Shown one piece after another: positions 52,739 through 62,300 of a stretch of 64,000 nt of DNA; the first letter of the stretch is position 1, and each line of letters starts with the position of its first letter. Source of the stretch: Roseimaritima ulvae (GTDB lineage: Bacteria > Planctomycetota > Planctomycetia > Pirellulales > Pirellulaceae); assembly GCF_008065135.1 (NCBI RefSeq), contig NZ_CP042914.1, positions 5,313,404-5,377,403 of the forward strand, in the 5' to 3' direction. Position numbers and translations under genes: made by a program. The notes below the pieces were generated by a model that saw only the letters and a program-made list of their open reading frames with translations, searched no databases and was not told where the DNA came from.

Positions 52739-53882
52739 TTGCTTGAACCGTGCTGCTCTGACGGTGTTGGTCCCAACAGCGTGCGACCAGCTCCGCAAGT
52801 TCTTTACGAAAGCGTTCGATCGAAAACCTTTCGGCATGTGCCCGAATCGCCGCCGGTTCAAAGCGATCGGCTTCCGTTTCGAAGCGGCGGATCGCGTCGG
52901 CCACACAGTCGGCCGTTTGCTGTTCGAAATGCAGGCCCGTGCGACCGGCGGCGACGGTTTCCAGGGAGCCTCCCACGCCGTAAGCGATGCAGGGGGTGCC
53001 GCAGGCTTGGGCTTCGACAGGCGTGATCCCAAAATCTTCGTCGGCGGCAAACACAAACGCTCGAGCCGACTGCATGTGTCGACGCAATTCGGCGAACGAT
53101 TGATGCCCGAGCAATTGCACGTTGGGGCCAGCCAGGCGTTTGATTTTTTTCATGTCCGGACCATCGCCGATCACCACCAACCGCTTGCCGGGCAACTGGC
53201 GAAAAGCTTCCACCACCACGTCGACCCGTTTATAAGGAACCATCCTAGAAGCCGTCAGGTAATAATCGTCTTTGTCGCTTTGAAACGCAAAGGCCTCTAC
53301 ATCGACCGGCGGGTAGATCACTTCGCAAGGCCGCCGATAGGTTTTTCGCACGCGGTTGGCAACGTACTGGCTGTTGGCGACAAACACGTCCGTGCGATCG
53401 GCCGAAGCATGATCCCACAGTCGCATGTAATGCATGATCATGCGGACCAGCATCGAGCGAAGCCCCCAGGTCAAGCCGCTTTCTCGCAGGTACTGGTGCT
53501 GCAGATCCCAGGCATAACGGATGGGACTGTGGACGTAGCTGATGTGCAGTTGGTCGGCGCGGGTTAACGCCCCGTGCGCCACACAGTGACTGCTGCTCAG
53601 CACGACATCGAAATCGTCAAAACAAAACTGTTCGACAGCCAGCGGCATCAGCGGTAGGTATCCACGGAACTTGCGTTTGGCAAAGGGCAACCGCTGAATG
53701 AAGGACGTGGTCGGGCGGCGACCGCCTAAGAAGCCGCGTTCCTGCTCGCTCATAAAGTCGCACAGGGCGAATAGCGGGGCGTCGGGAAATACGGCCATCG
53801 CTTGTTCGACCACACGTTCGGAGCCCGCGTAGGAGGCAAACCATTCGTGTAGCAAGGCGACTCGGGGAGCAGCGGAGACCAT
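52731..53882 (-). CDS. Glycosyltransferase family 4 protein
   Basis: 383 residues. The N-terminal Rossmann domain has a glycine loop (LLHEWFASYAGSERVVEQAM) and SSSHCVAHG. The C-terminal domain has ASRMVPYKRVDVVVEAF, LVVIGDGPD and the E-x7-E donor site in DEDFGITPVEAQACGTPCIA. It would transfer a sugar from a nucleotide donor to a glycan or lipid at the cytoplasmic membrane face. It stands alone. Its last residues (STVQATS) lie next to the palindromic repeat at 52678, so the 3' end may have been altered by it. Confidence 0.9.
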   Translation of the reverse strand: MVSAAPRVALLHEWFASYAGSERVVEQAMAVFPDAPLFALCDFMSEQERGFLGGRRPTTSFIQRLPFAKRKFRGYLPLMPLAVEQFCFDDFDVVLSSSHCVAHGALTRADQLHISYVHSPIRYAWDLQHQYLRESGLTWGLRSMLVRMIMHYMRLWDHASADRTDVFVANSQYVANRVRKTYRRPCEVIYPPVDVEAFAFQSDKDDYYLTASRMVPYKRVDVVVEAFRQLPGKRLVVIGDGPDMKKIKRLAGPNVQLLGHQSFAELRRHMQSARAFVFAADEDFGITPVEAQACGTPCIAYGVGGSLETVAAGRTGLHFEQQTADCVADAIRRFETEADRFEPAAIRAHAERFSIERFRKELAELVARCWDQHRQSSTVQATS

Positions 53883-54324
53883 ACGGCGAGCGAAGACCGG
53901 AGTGCGATTTTGGGGAGAGAACAGACAGCGATGCAGCGCGAGACGGGCTTCCAGTTTATTTGCCGGCCGCAGCCCCAGGGACCATCACCTTCAGAACGTT
54001 TGCATTCGGGTGCCAAGGTGCTGCCGATCGCCCAGCTGCACCGGTTAAGGCGATTTTAACAGTGTAGGCCGGAACAAGCCGTGCGCGGTTCCGGCATGGC
54101 AAATCAAACGCCCCCCCCCCTGCCGGAACCGTGTACGGCTTGTTCCGGCCTACTGATTACTGGAAATATTACGAAGTCAGGCGTTACTTTAGGCTCGCAG
54201 AAGCCTCGCTGGAATGCTTTCAGTTCGCTCTGGCGGCCGATCGCCGCGGATGCTATTACTCACCCTGCTCGGCCGCCTTTGCGTGCGGCGATGCTAGCTG
54301 AGTTTCCAAAACGGAGTTGTAACG
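53883..54324. other. Intergenic region with a foldback repeat
   Basis: No gene supported. It separates the divergent glycosyltransferase and parA genes and holds the GTAGGCCGGAAC foldback. Confidence 0.45.
54064..54153. repeat. GTAGGCCGGAACAAGCCG foldback repeat
   Basis: Two 33-bp arms (54064-54096 and 54121-54153) are reverse complements with two mismatches. The 24-bp loop ends in a run of ten C. Confidence 0.85.
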
Positions 54325-55131
54325 ATGCGATCGATCGCAGTGATCAATCAGAAGGGTGGCGTGGGGAAAACGACCAGCGCCGTAAATCTTTCGGCGGCCC
54401 TGGCGGAAGCCGGAAAACGGGTCTGTCTGATGGATTTGGACCCTCAAGCCCACGCATCGTTGCACCTGGGCGTAAGCATGCCCGAGGGCGACAGCATGTA
54501 CGAGATCCTCTGTGGCGACGCCTCCATCGACAGTGCTCGCACATGGATCAATGACAACCTGGCCTTGATTCCAGCCAACTTGGACTTGGCCGCGGCCGAG
54601 ATGGAATTGGCTTGCGAAGTCGGCCGCGAGGTGATTTTGAAGGACCGAATCGAAGCGGACGACGAACCGTTTGACTTCCTGATCCTGGATTGCCCTCCCA
54701 GCTTGGGCGTGCTGACGATCAACGCCCTGGTGGCCGTCAATGAAGTGTTCCTGCCCTTGCAACCACACTTCCTGGCGTTGCATGGATTGAGCAAACTGTT
54801 GCGGACGATCGAAGTCGTTTCACGGCGATTGAACAATCAACTGCGACTCTCCGGCGTGGCTCTGTGCATGTTCGATTCCAATACCCGCCTGGCTGCGGAA
54901 GTCAGCAACGACGTCGCCGAGTTCTTCACGGCGACGAAAACTCAGGGCGGCATTTTCAGCGAAGCCAAGTTCTACGAAACGCGGATTCGCCGCAATGTCC
55001 GGCTGGCCGAAGCGCCCAGTTTCGGCAAGTCGATTTTCCAATACGCCCCGGACAGCAACGGCGCCGAAGACTACTTGCAACTGGCTCAAGAAGTCCTGCA
55101 TCAGTTCGAGCGACAAGCCGTGGCGGCTTAG
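54325..55131 (+). CDS. parA: ParA/Soj-family ATPase
   Basis: 268 residues. A deviant Walker A motif (INQKGGVGKTTSAVNL, residues 7-22), Walker A' (LMDLDPQAHASLHLG) and Walker B (FDFLILDCPPSLG) define the ParA/MinD superfamily, and KFYETRIRRNVRLAEAPSFG with SIFQY is the typical Soj/ParA C-terminal block. The lack of an N-terminal extension fits chromosomal or orphan ParA. No parB follows, so it could position cargo other than the chromosome. Its stop overlaps the convergent HD gene by 4 bp. Confidence 0.92.
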   Translation: MRSIAVINQKGGVGKTTSAVNLSAALAEAGKRVCLMDLDPQAHASLHLGVSMPEGDSMYEILCGDASIDSARTWINDNLALIPANLDLAAAEMELACEVGREVILKDRIEADDEPFDFLILDCPPSLGVLTINALVAVNEVFLPLQPHFLALHGLSKLLRTIEVVSRRLNNQLRLSGVALCMFDSNTRLAAEVSNDVAEFFTATKTQGGIFSEAKFYETRIRRNVRLAEAPSFGKSIFQYAPDSNGAEDYLQLAQEVLHQFERQAVAA

Positions 55132-55733
55132 TCGGTTCGCAGGCAAGCCATCACCGTTTCCCGATAGGCTTCCAGTCCGGGAACTTCCCAGCCTTCGACC
55201 TTGGCGCCATCGTCCCAGCGGCGGACGAGCACGATGGTGGAGTGATGCGGATGGTTTGCGAATTCAGCGGCTTCTTGCGCAGTGAATTTGCCACCTTGCA
55301 GGGCCAGGCTATTCTTGGACGCGGGCGACAATCCGTCGTGATAGGCTTCGTCGATCGCACACAGATACCTCTTCGCTGGCACATGCTGACGAATGGCATC
55401 GATAATCTCGGCGGGAAAAAACGGCTCTAACAAGTCCGCCCCGACTTCTTCGTGGCACCAATCTTCCTGCGCATAATCGCTGTGTGGATCCTGCTCGTCC
55501 ATCACGAAGTGACCGATATCGTGCAGCAATGCCGCGGCCACCTGTTGGTCGGTGGCCTGATTTGTGCGGGCCAGAAACGCTGCCTGCAATGCGTGCTGCA
55601 GCTGGGTTACTGATTCGTCGTAGCAGCTCTGCCCCTGTCGCATCATATACTCAAACAGCACCTCCACGAACTCCTTTGCCGTCTCCGCCTGTTCGAGCGA
55701 TTCTGCCAGGGACGTGTCCACTTTCGTATTCAT
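55128..55733 (-). CDS. HD-domain protein, PhnZ-like
   Basis: 201 residues. CYDESVTQLQHALQAAFLAR (His47) and AALLHDIGHFVMDE (H71, D72, H75) are the metal ligands of an HD domain. The arrangement SVTQLQHALQAA followed by AALLHDIGH matches the PhnZ-type mixed-valence di-iron oxygenases that cleave 2-amino-1-hydroxyethylphosphonate. QHVPAKRYLCAIDEAYHDGL and the lysine-containing tail are also family-like. No other phosphonate genes are nearby, so substrate assignment is tentative. Confidence 0.78.
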   Translation of the reverse strand: MNTKVDTSLAESLEQAETAKEFVEVLFEYMMRQGQSCYDESVTQLQHALQAAFLARTNQATDQQVAAALLHDIGHFVMDEQDPHSDYAQEDWCHEEVGADLLEPFFPAEIIDAIRQHVPAKRYLCAIDEAYHDGLSPASKNSLALQGGKFTAQEAAEFANHPHHSTIVLVRRWDDGAKVEGWEVPGLEAYRETVMACLRTD

Positions 55734-55843
55734 AACAGTTGGTTCTCGACGCCAAAACGATGGGGAAGTTTTTTGCTAAGCGTAGCGTTCCCCGCCGGAA
55801 TTGAAGTGAACAAGCGGTTAAGGGCGAGTGAAGAAAAACGCTT

Positions 55844-56290
55844 TTACTTGTGACCAATCTCCTTGGCCAAAGCGATATGAGCATCAACCCTCTGTACGGC
55901 GGCGTCGATTTTCTCGGCAAAACTAGCGCTACCTAGTTTGAATAGCTCCTCCATTTGCGACTCATTGGAGCGACGGTTTTTAAGCATCTCTTCCAAAAGG
56001 GAAATGCGATCCGCTGCGGACTGCGCAAGCGGGAGCTTGGCAGCCAACAAATCCCTCCTGGCGTCAAGCACGGCCCGGTGTTGGACGGTGCCTTGCGCGT
56101 ACTGCGTCTCCATGTTTGCAAGTTTACTAGCAAGCAGGTCGCGTCGTTCGGTCAAAAGTTCGTGGATTGTGGACTCCTCCTGTGTCGACGGCGCCTTCGT
56201 CGCCGGACGCTGCGCGGTTGTGGCGGAGGCGATAAAGAGAACAGCAAGGCCGAGAAAGGCGGCCAGCAAACAGGATTTGGATGACGCCAT
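55844..56290 (-). CDS. Small secreted helical protein
   Basis: 148 residues with a signal peptide (LLAAFLGLAVLFIASATTAQ). The mature part is mostly helical and charged (TIHELLTERRDLLASKLANM, LDARRDLLAAKLPLAQSAAD, RISLLEEMLKNRR), with two similar RRDLLA(S/A)KL blocks suggesting an internal repeat and a coiled coil. No named family. Probably periplasmic. Confidence 0.65.
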   Translation of the reverse strand: MASSKSCLLAAFLGLAVLFIASATTAQRPATKAPSTQEESTIHELLTERRDLLASKLANMETQYAQGTVQHRAVLDARRDLLAAKLPLAQSAADRISLLEEMLKNRRSNESQMEELFKLGSASFAEKIDAAVQRVDAHIALAKEIGHK

Positions 56291-56383
56291 GGGTAAAGCT
56301 CCATGTTAATGAACCACTCAGACCGGACCTCGCCTGCATCCGATGGTTTTTGTTGTTGTATTGGTTTTTGTCTTTGGCTTTGT

Positions 56384-56992
56384 CTATTCGTCATTGCTGT
56401 GTGACGTGAGACGTTTTCGAGATGGCGGCCCAATCAGGACAGCCACATAAGCCAGCGGCTTTTCACCTGGAATCACCTTTCTTGTTTCGCTGGCAGAATA
56501 AGGCAACACCGGCTCAACGGTTCGGGTGCCAGGTTCATCCAGCAGTGTGACCTTCGCCTCGTGTGCCCCGCCGGGATCCCAGCCGCCAATGAGAACCAAC
56601 ACGCGGCCATCTTTTCTTTCAGGAAGGTCGCCGCCGACAGGGCAAAAGCTGCCAGAGTTCTTACCGACAAGATGACCACTCCAGACGCGATTGTCGAGTT
56701 CATCGTCCGCAAGCAGTCCGTCGCACACAGGCACCCAATCTGTGACCGCGAAATACTCGGACTCGCCCCGCTCTTTGAGTTGCTCTGCAACCCAGGACTC
56801 GACAGCGGGACCATCCTGCTTCGGAGTGCGAGCGGTGACCGGCATGATCACCTTGACGAACACCTGGTTAAATCGCTGCCGCGCGATCGACGCTGGCGTT
56901 GGATTTTGGGCGGGTAGCTCAGCAGCCAAGATTGTGAGCGTAAAGAGAACCAGCAGCAGGGCGAAGCGACGACATCTCATTCTGAACCTCAC
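56384..56992 (-). CDS. Secreted protein of unknown function
   Basis: 202 residues. The signal peptide (FALLLVLFTLTILAAELPAQ) follows a basic start. The mature sequence is globular (VAEQLKERGESEYFAVTDWV, DGRVLVLIGGWDPGGAHEAK), ending in a polar tail. No motif was recognised. It is 93 bp upstream of the helical secreted protein gene on the same strand, so both may be co-transcribed. Confidence 0.6.
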   Translation of the reverse strand: MRFRMRCRRFALLLVLFTLTILAAELPAQNPTPASIARQRFNQVFVKVIMPVTARTPKQDGPAVESWVAEQLKERGESEYFAVTDWVPVCDGLLADDELDNRVWSGHLVGKNSGSFCPVGGDLPERKDGRVLVLIGGWDPGGAHEAKVTLLDEPGTRTVEPVLPYSASETRKVIPGEKPLAYVAVLIGPPSRKRLTSHSNDE

Positions 56993-57693
56993 AACGTATC
57001 AGTGTGGCAGGACTTGGGCAGAACAGCGGTGGTCACACGGCGGCACCCCACGATTTTGTGGTCACGAGAACACGCCGCCGGCACTATTCGGCGGACCCAT
57101 CTATTCTACGCGTCCTGCTCGCTAATTGTCGCGAATGGGGACAGAGGAATGAACTTAGAACAGGGAAGTGAGCACCGACGTGGCGGCAAATCGATAGCCG
57201 TGGCCCACGATCGCACGCAGATCGGAGTAGGCTCGCGTTTGCAGAGAAAACCGCAGCAGCGTACGCGAGCCCTCTAAAAACATCATCCATTGCAGCGAAC
57301 TTTGGGACCGGAAGATTTGACGACCGGAAGATGGGAACAAGCATGCCGCCTGAGCTGTTCGAGTCGTAGAATTTTCCGGTCGTCCAATCTTCCGGTTGAT
57401 CAATTGCTAGCAAAACCCAGGGGCGACGATCGTTGCAGGCATTCCCTGAGGACCGGTGAAGGGCTGAAGCCTCCCGAAACGATTTGCCTCTTTGGCAAAC
57501 TTTGCCGGTTAAGCAGCCGCAGCAGCCTAGGGTGATAGTTCGGATTGCGTGGTCGGTAACGGTTTTTCGGATTATTCCGATTTTAACCAATGCTTTCCGG
57601 TTTTGTTTGCCGATGTTGCTGGTGAGACGGTTGAAGACTGCCGACGTGGCATGGCTTCGATTGCATTCACCCCCCCAGCACTTCGGTGTCACC
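56993..57693. other. Intergenic region with a GACCGGAAG repeat
   Basis: No gene supported. It holds repeat copy 4 and leader sequence for the BBP7-type gene; the reading frame of that gene is open back to 57484 but the upstream text does not look like protein. Confidence 0.45.
57302..57400. repeat. Palindromic GACCGGAAGATT repeat, copy 4
   Basis: GGGACCGGAAGATTTGACGA plus CCGGAAGAT on the left; AATTTTCCGGTCGTCCAATC plus TTCCGG on the right. Same double-unit arms as the copies at 12209 and 45985, with a longer loop. Confidence 0.8.
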
Positions 57694-59220
57694 GTGCAGA
57701 TCAAACAACTCACTTGGATTTTTGGCTTGGCCATCGTCGCTTCGGCGACGCTCGCGACGGCTGCCGATCAGCCTCGTCGTCGCGCTCCGCAAAAAGACGA
57801 ACGCGTCGCTCGAGCGACCTGGCAACCCGTTCGCGCCGCCCAACACGTCGACGCTCCCCTGCCTCCAGCGACCAACGGTCCCGAATCTTTGCCGGCCGGC
57901 GAGATCGTCCTGGGCCCCGTCAACGACGGCGACGTCATCTACCAGGATGGTGGGCTCTATGCGGGCGAAGAGATTTATCACGATGGGCTATACGGTGGCC
58001 CGCTGGGATGTGACGCCATCGGCGGCGACGGATCTTGCGACGCGATCGGCTGTGGTCGGCCGGGTTGCTCCGATTGCGGCCCCGGTCCGGTGGCTTGTGG
58101 TTGGCGGCCTTGCGTCACCCTGTGTGCCCCCCGCGACGGTTGGGTCTCATTCGAGTACCTGCTGTGGTTCCAAGACGGCATGGACTTGCCGCCGTTGGTC
58201 ACCAGCAGCCCCGACGGCACGGTGCGAGCCGACGCAGGTGTGTTGGGCACCACGGGCGTGGACGTGTTGTACGGCGACGATGAAATCTTGACCGAATCGC
58301 TCAACGGCGGCCGGTTGCGTGTGGGGCTATGGCTCGACGCTTGTCACTCCTGGGGTGTGGAAGGTGAATACTTTTCCACCAGCACCGAATCGGACTCTTT
58401 TTCGCAAACCAGCCCTCAAGGCGGAACCATCCTGGCTCGCCCGTTCTTCAACGTGTTGACCGGAGCCGAGGATTCTGAATTGGTATCGTTCCCCGACGTG
58501 GTCGGTGGCACCGTCTCGGTCAACGCCGATACGCAGTTGCAGGGAGCGGGCGTCAGCTTTCGCCGCCTGCTGGCCTGTGGTGACGGCTGTGGCGACACGA
58601 TCTTCTGCAATCTGCCTCAACAATATACTCATCGTCTGGACGGCTTGATCGGCTATCGCTGGTTGGAACTGCAGGACACGCTGAGCATGAACGAAGCGTT
58701 GGTCAGCACCGACGGAACTTTTAATATCACCGACCGCTTCCGCACCCGGAGTCAGTTCAATGGTATCGACTTCGGCGGTAGTTATCGCCGCACCCGCGGC
58801 TGGTGGACGCTGGACCTGTTGGCGAAATTGGCCATCGGTACCACTCGTGAAACCGTCACCATCAGCGGTTCGACGATCACCACGGAAACCGGTGCCGCTG
58901 CCACCACGGCCGAAGGCGGTCTGTTGGCGCAACGCACGAACATCGGTACCTATAACCGCGACCGCTTTGCCGTGGTGCCGGAACTGGGTGCCAAGCTGGG
59001 CTATCAATTGACGGAAAACCTACACGCCACGGTGGGCTACACGTTTATCTACTGGTCGAACGTGGTTCGGGCGGGAGATCAAGTCAGCACCGATGTGAAT
59101 CCCAACCTGCTGCCTCCGGAAGTGGATCCCTTTGTGGGAGCGGAGCGGCCCGCGTTTGCTTACCGGGACTCCGACTACTGGGTCCACGGAATCAGCTTTG
59201 GCGGGGAATATCGCTGGTAA
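57694..59220 (+). CDS. BBP7-type outer-membrane beta-barrel protein
   Basis: 508 residues from a GTG at 57694 that opens onto a signal peptide (LTWIFGLAIVASATLATAA); the ATG at 57613 is an alternative. A Gly/Cys-rich linker (CDAIGGDGSCDAIGCGRPGC) is followed by a barrel-like part with the BBP7 family start (WVSFEYLLWFQDGMDLPPLV) and paired strands: LNGGRLRVGLWLD, RLDGLIGYRWLELQDTLSMN, GWWTLDLLAKLAIGTTRETV, and the aromatic end ISFGGEYRW. It is a planctomycete outer-membrane family of unknown function, perhaps a porin. The giant surface protein gene follows after 103 bp. Confidence 0.78.
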   Translation: MQIKQLTWIFGLAIVASATLATAADQPRRRAPQKDERVARATWQPVRAAQHVDAPLPPATNGPESLPAGEIVLGPVNDGDVIYQDGGLYAGEEIYHDGLYGGPLGCDAIGGDGSCDAIGCGRPGCSDCGPGPVACGWRPCVTLCAPRDGWVSFEYLLWFQDGMDLPPLVTSSPDGTVRADAGVLGTTGVDVLYGDDEILTESLNGGRLRVGLWLDACHSWGVEGEYFSTSTESDSFSQTSPQGGTILARPFFNVLTGAEDSELVSFPDVVGGTVSVNADTQLQGAGVSFRRLLACGDGCGDTIFCNLPQQYTHRLDGLIGYRWLELQDTLSMNEALVSTDGTFNITDRFRTRSQFNGIDFGGSYRRTRGWWTLDLLAKLAIGTTRETVTISGSTITTETGAAATTAEGGLLAQRTNIGTYNRDRFAVVPELGAKLGYQLTENLHATVGYTFIYWSNVVRAGDQVSTDVNPNLLPPEVDPFVGAERPAFAYRDSDYWVHGISFGGEYRW

Positions 59221-59323
59221 CGCTGATGCGGCCGGGACATGGCTGCCGATAATGCTCCTAGCCGTGCCGGAAATGCTAGTTGTGCCGGAAATTTTGATCA
59301 GTGCTGTGGCAAGGATTCCACCT

Positions 59324-62300
59324 ATGGTTCTCAGTCGTTTGTTCCATCGCCTCAACCCTCGCAATCGCAAGCAGCAACCGCAACGTCGCCGTCTGCAACT
59401 GGAGCGGCTGGCGAAACGTGAACTGTTGGCAGCCGACCTGGGCGTAATCACGGGCACCGTATACACCGATTTGGCCGGCGACGACAGCGTCAACTCGATC
59501 GTCAACACCAGCGGCGCGACGGTTGCCGACCCGGTATTGGAAAACGTCGACGTGACACTGTACCTGGACGACGGAACGAACCCCGGAGTCCTGGATGTCG
59601 GTGCCGGCGCCGACACCCTGGTGGGTACCGATACCACGGGCGCCGACGGGGTGTTCCGCTTCGAGGGACTCTCGCCAGGACAATACTTACTCGTTCAAAC
59701 CGCCGTCGCGGGCTTGATTTCCAACACCGATCCGGTGGTCGTCACGGTCACCGATGACGATGGCGAAGAAGTCCAGAGCATCGACGACTTTTCCAGCGGT
59801 GATCAAAGTCTGTCAGTCGCCGACGATACTCAACCGCCAGATGTCAGTTCCGTCGCCGGCAGCATGATTGGCGGCGAGCGTGATATGCAGCTGACCAATC
59901 AAAACGGCGGCGATCCGATCACGCTGATCGTCGACACCGGCAGCACGCAATTAACCTTGGCCAGTCCTCTGGGAGTGACCGCCAACGGACTCGTCCAATA
60001 CGACGGGATCGACGGTTCGATCACGCTGGACGCCACGGGCTTAAACTCAGCCGACCTGGTACAGGGCACCGAGGGCACCGGTTTACTGTTGGGCGTGTTC
60101 GGCGACTTGGCAGGCGGCACACTCAATGTGCGGATCTACACCGACGCCGACAACGCTTCCGAAACGACGGTCAATGTTCCGGTCGATGTGGCCATTCAAG
60201 AGCTGTTTGTACAGTTCTCCGATTTCACGACCTTGGGTGGCGCAACCGGCCCGGCGGACTTTACCGACGTCGGAGCCATCGAAGCGGAACTGCAAGGCGT
60301 GGCCTCGCTGGATGCTCGGATTAGCGTGTTGAGTTCGATCGCGCCGGTGGAAGTCACCCAGAACCTGGCGAACTACGAACCGCTGACACTGGGCGACACG
60401 GTGTTCCGCGACAACGACGACAATGGCGTGCAGGACGCGGGCGAACCGGGCATCACCGGAGTCGACGTGAACTTGTACCTGGACGCCGACGCCAGCGGCG
60501 ACCTGGACACCGGTACCGATACCTTTATCGGCACCACCACCACGATCGCCGGCGGCGCGTACAGCTTTACCAATCTGGAACCGGGCACCTACCTGGTGCA
60601 GATTCCTACCACCGAATTCGCCGCGGGCCAAGCGCTGTTTGGGTATACCAGCAGCGCCGGCAACGATCCCGCTCCGGACCCCGACGACAACGTCGACGAA
60701 GACGACAACGGCACCCTGCAAGGCGCCCTGGGCGTGGTCTCCTCCGCCATCACCTTGGTTTCGCAAGGCGAACCGATCGATGACGGCGACGCCGACCCGA
60801 GCACCAATCTGACGCTCGACTTTGGCTTTGTGCCCGAAGCGGATTTGATGGTCGCAAAAGAGCTGTTGACCGCCACTCCGACCGCCGGCGAAGAAGCCAG
60901 TTTCCGGATTACGGTAACCAACAACGGAGACCTGGTCGCAAACAACTTGGTGATCGAAGACGCGATTCCCGCGGGTCTCGTCTTCAACCGCATCGAAAAC
61001 GCATCGGCGGGCCTCGATGCCCCCACCGTTTCGGGCACCACCGTCACGGCCACCGCCACCAGCCTGGCGGTGGGAGCTTCGCTGTCGTTTGATATCATCG
61101 TCGACATCCCCGCTTCCACTACCGGCAACGCGATCGTCAACACGGCGACCGTGACGGCCGACGAAAAAGACTCGGTCCCGGGCAACAACAGCGACACCGC
61201 GGCGGTTCCGATCACCGTGGATACCGACCTGCGGATCCAAAAAGATGCCGACCTGACAACCGTGGCTAGCGGCGGCACGCTGACCTATACCATGGTCGTC
61301 ACCAACGACGGCCCCAGTGACGCGACAGGCGTGATCGTCACCGACACGCTGCCAGCCGACGTGACCTTTTCCTCCGGTAACGTTGAAGGAGACGGCGCCG
61401 CCGTGACGGCCAACAACGGCGTGATCACCGCGGATGTCGGAGACCTTGCCGATGGTGAGTCGAAAACGATCACGATCGTGGTCGATGTCGCTCCCAACGC
61501 GGAGGACACGTTGACCAACACCGCGACCGTCAGCAATGTCCCGGACACCGACAACAACCCCGATAACGATACCGATACCGCGGTCACCGATGTCAATCGT
61601 CAAGTGGACGTGGGGATCACCAAGACCGCCAGCGCCGATCCGGTTGCCGGCGAGCTGATGACATATACGTTCTTGGTGGAAAACAATGGCACCGGCGACG
61701 CTCGCGGCGTGACCGTTACCGACACCCTGCCCGCCAACTTGAGCTTTGACTCGTTTGCGGCGGGAACCTCTGGCGCCACCCTGGATCAAACCGGGCAAGA
61801 CCTGACCTTCACGATCGGCGATTTGGCAGCCGGGGCTTCGGCCAGCTTCACCATCGACGTGCTGATCGATGCTTCCGTGGCCGACGACGCGACCATTTCC
61901 AACACGGCGGTTGTCGATACTACGGACATCGATACCAACACCGACAATGACTCCTCCACCGTCCCGGTGACCGTGGAGCGAGAGGTTGATTTGAGTGTCA
62001 CGAAAGACGACAACGTGGATACCGGAGTGCCCGGGCAAGCGATCACCTACACGATCGTGGCTCAGAACAATGGTCCCAGTGACGCCAGCGGTGTGCAGAT
62101 CATCGATACCCTGCCGGCCGCCTTTACGGTCACGGCCGTCAACCAAGGCAACACGACGTTCGTCAGCGCCAACGGGGTGATCACGTTTACCGTCGGCGAT
62201 TTGGCTGCCGGCGCCAGCGAAACCGTCACCATCACCGGCACTATCGATTCGTCGGCGACCAATGAGTTGGTCAACTCGGTCGAGGTGGACGGCAACGAAA

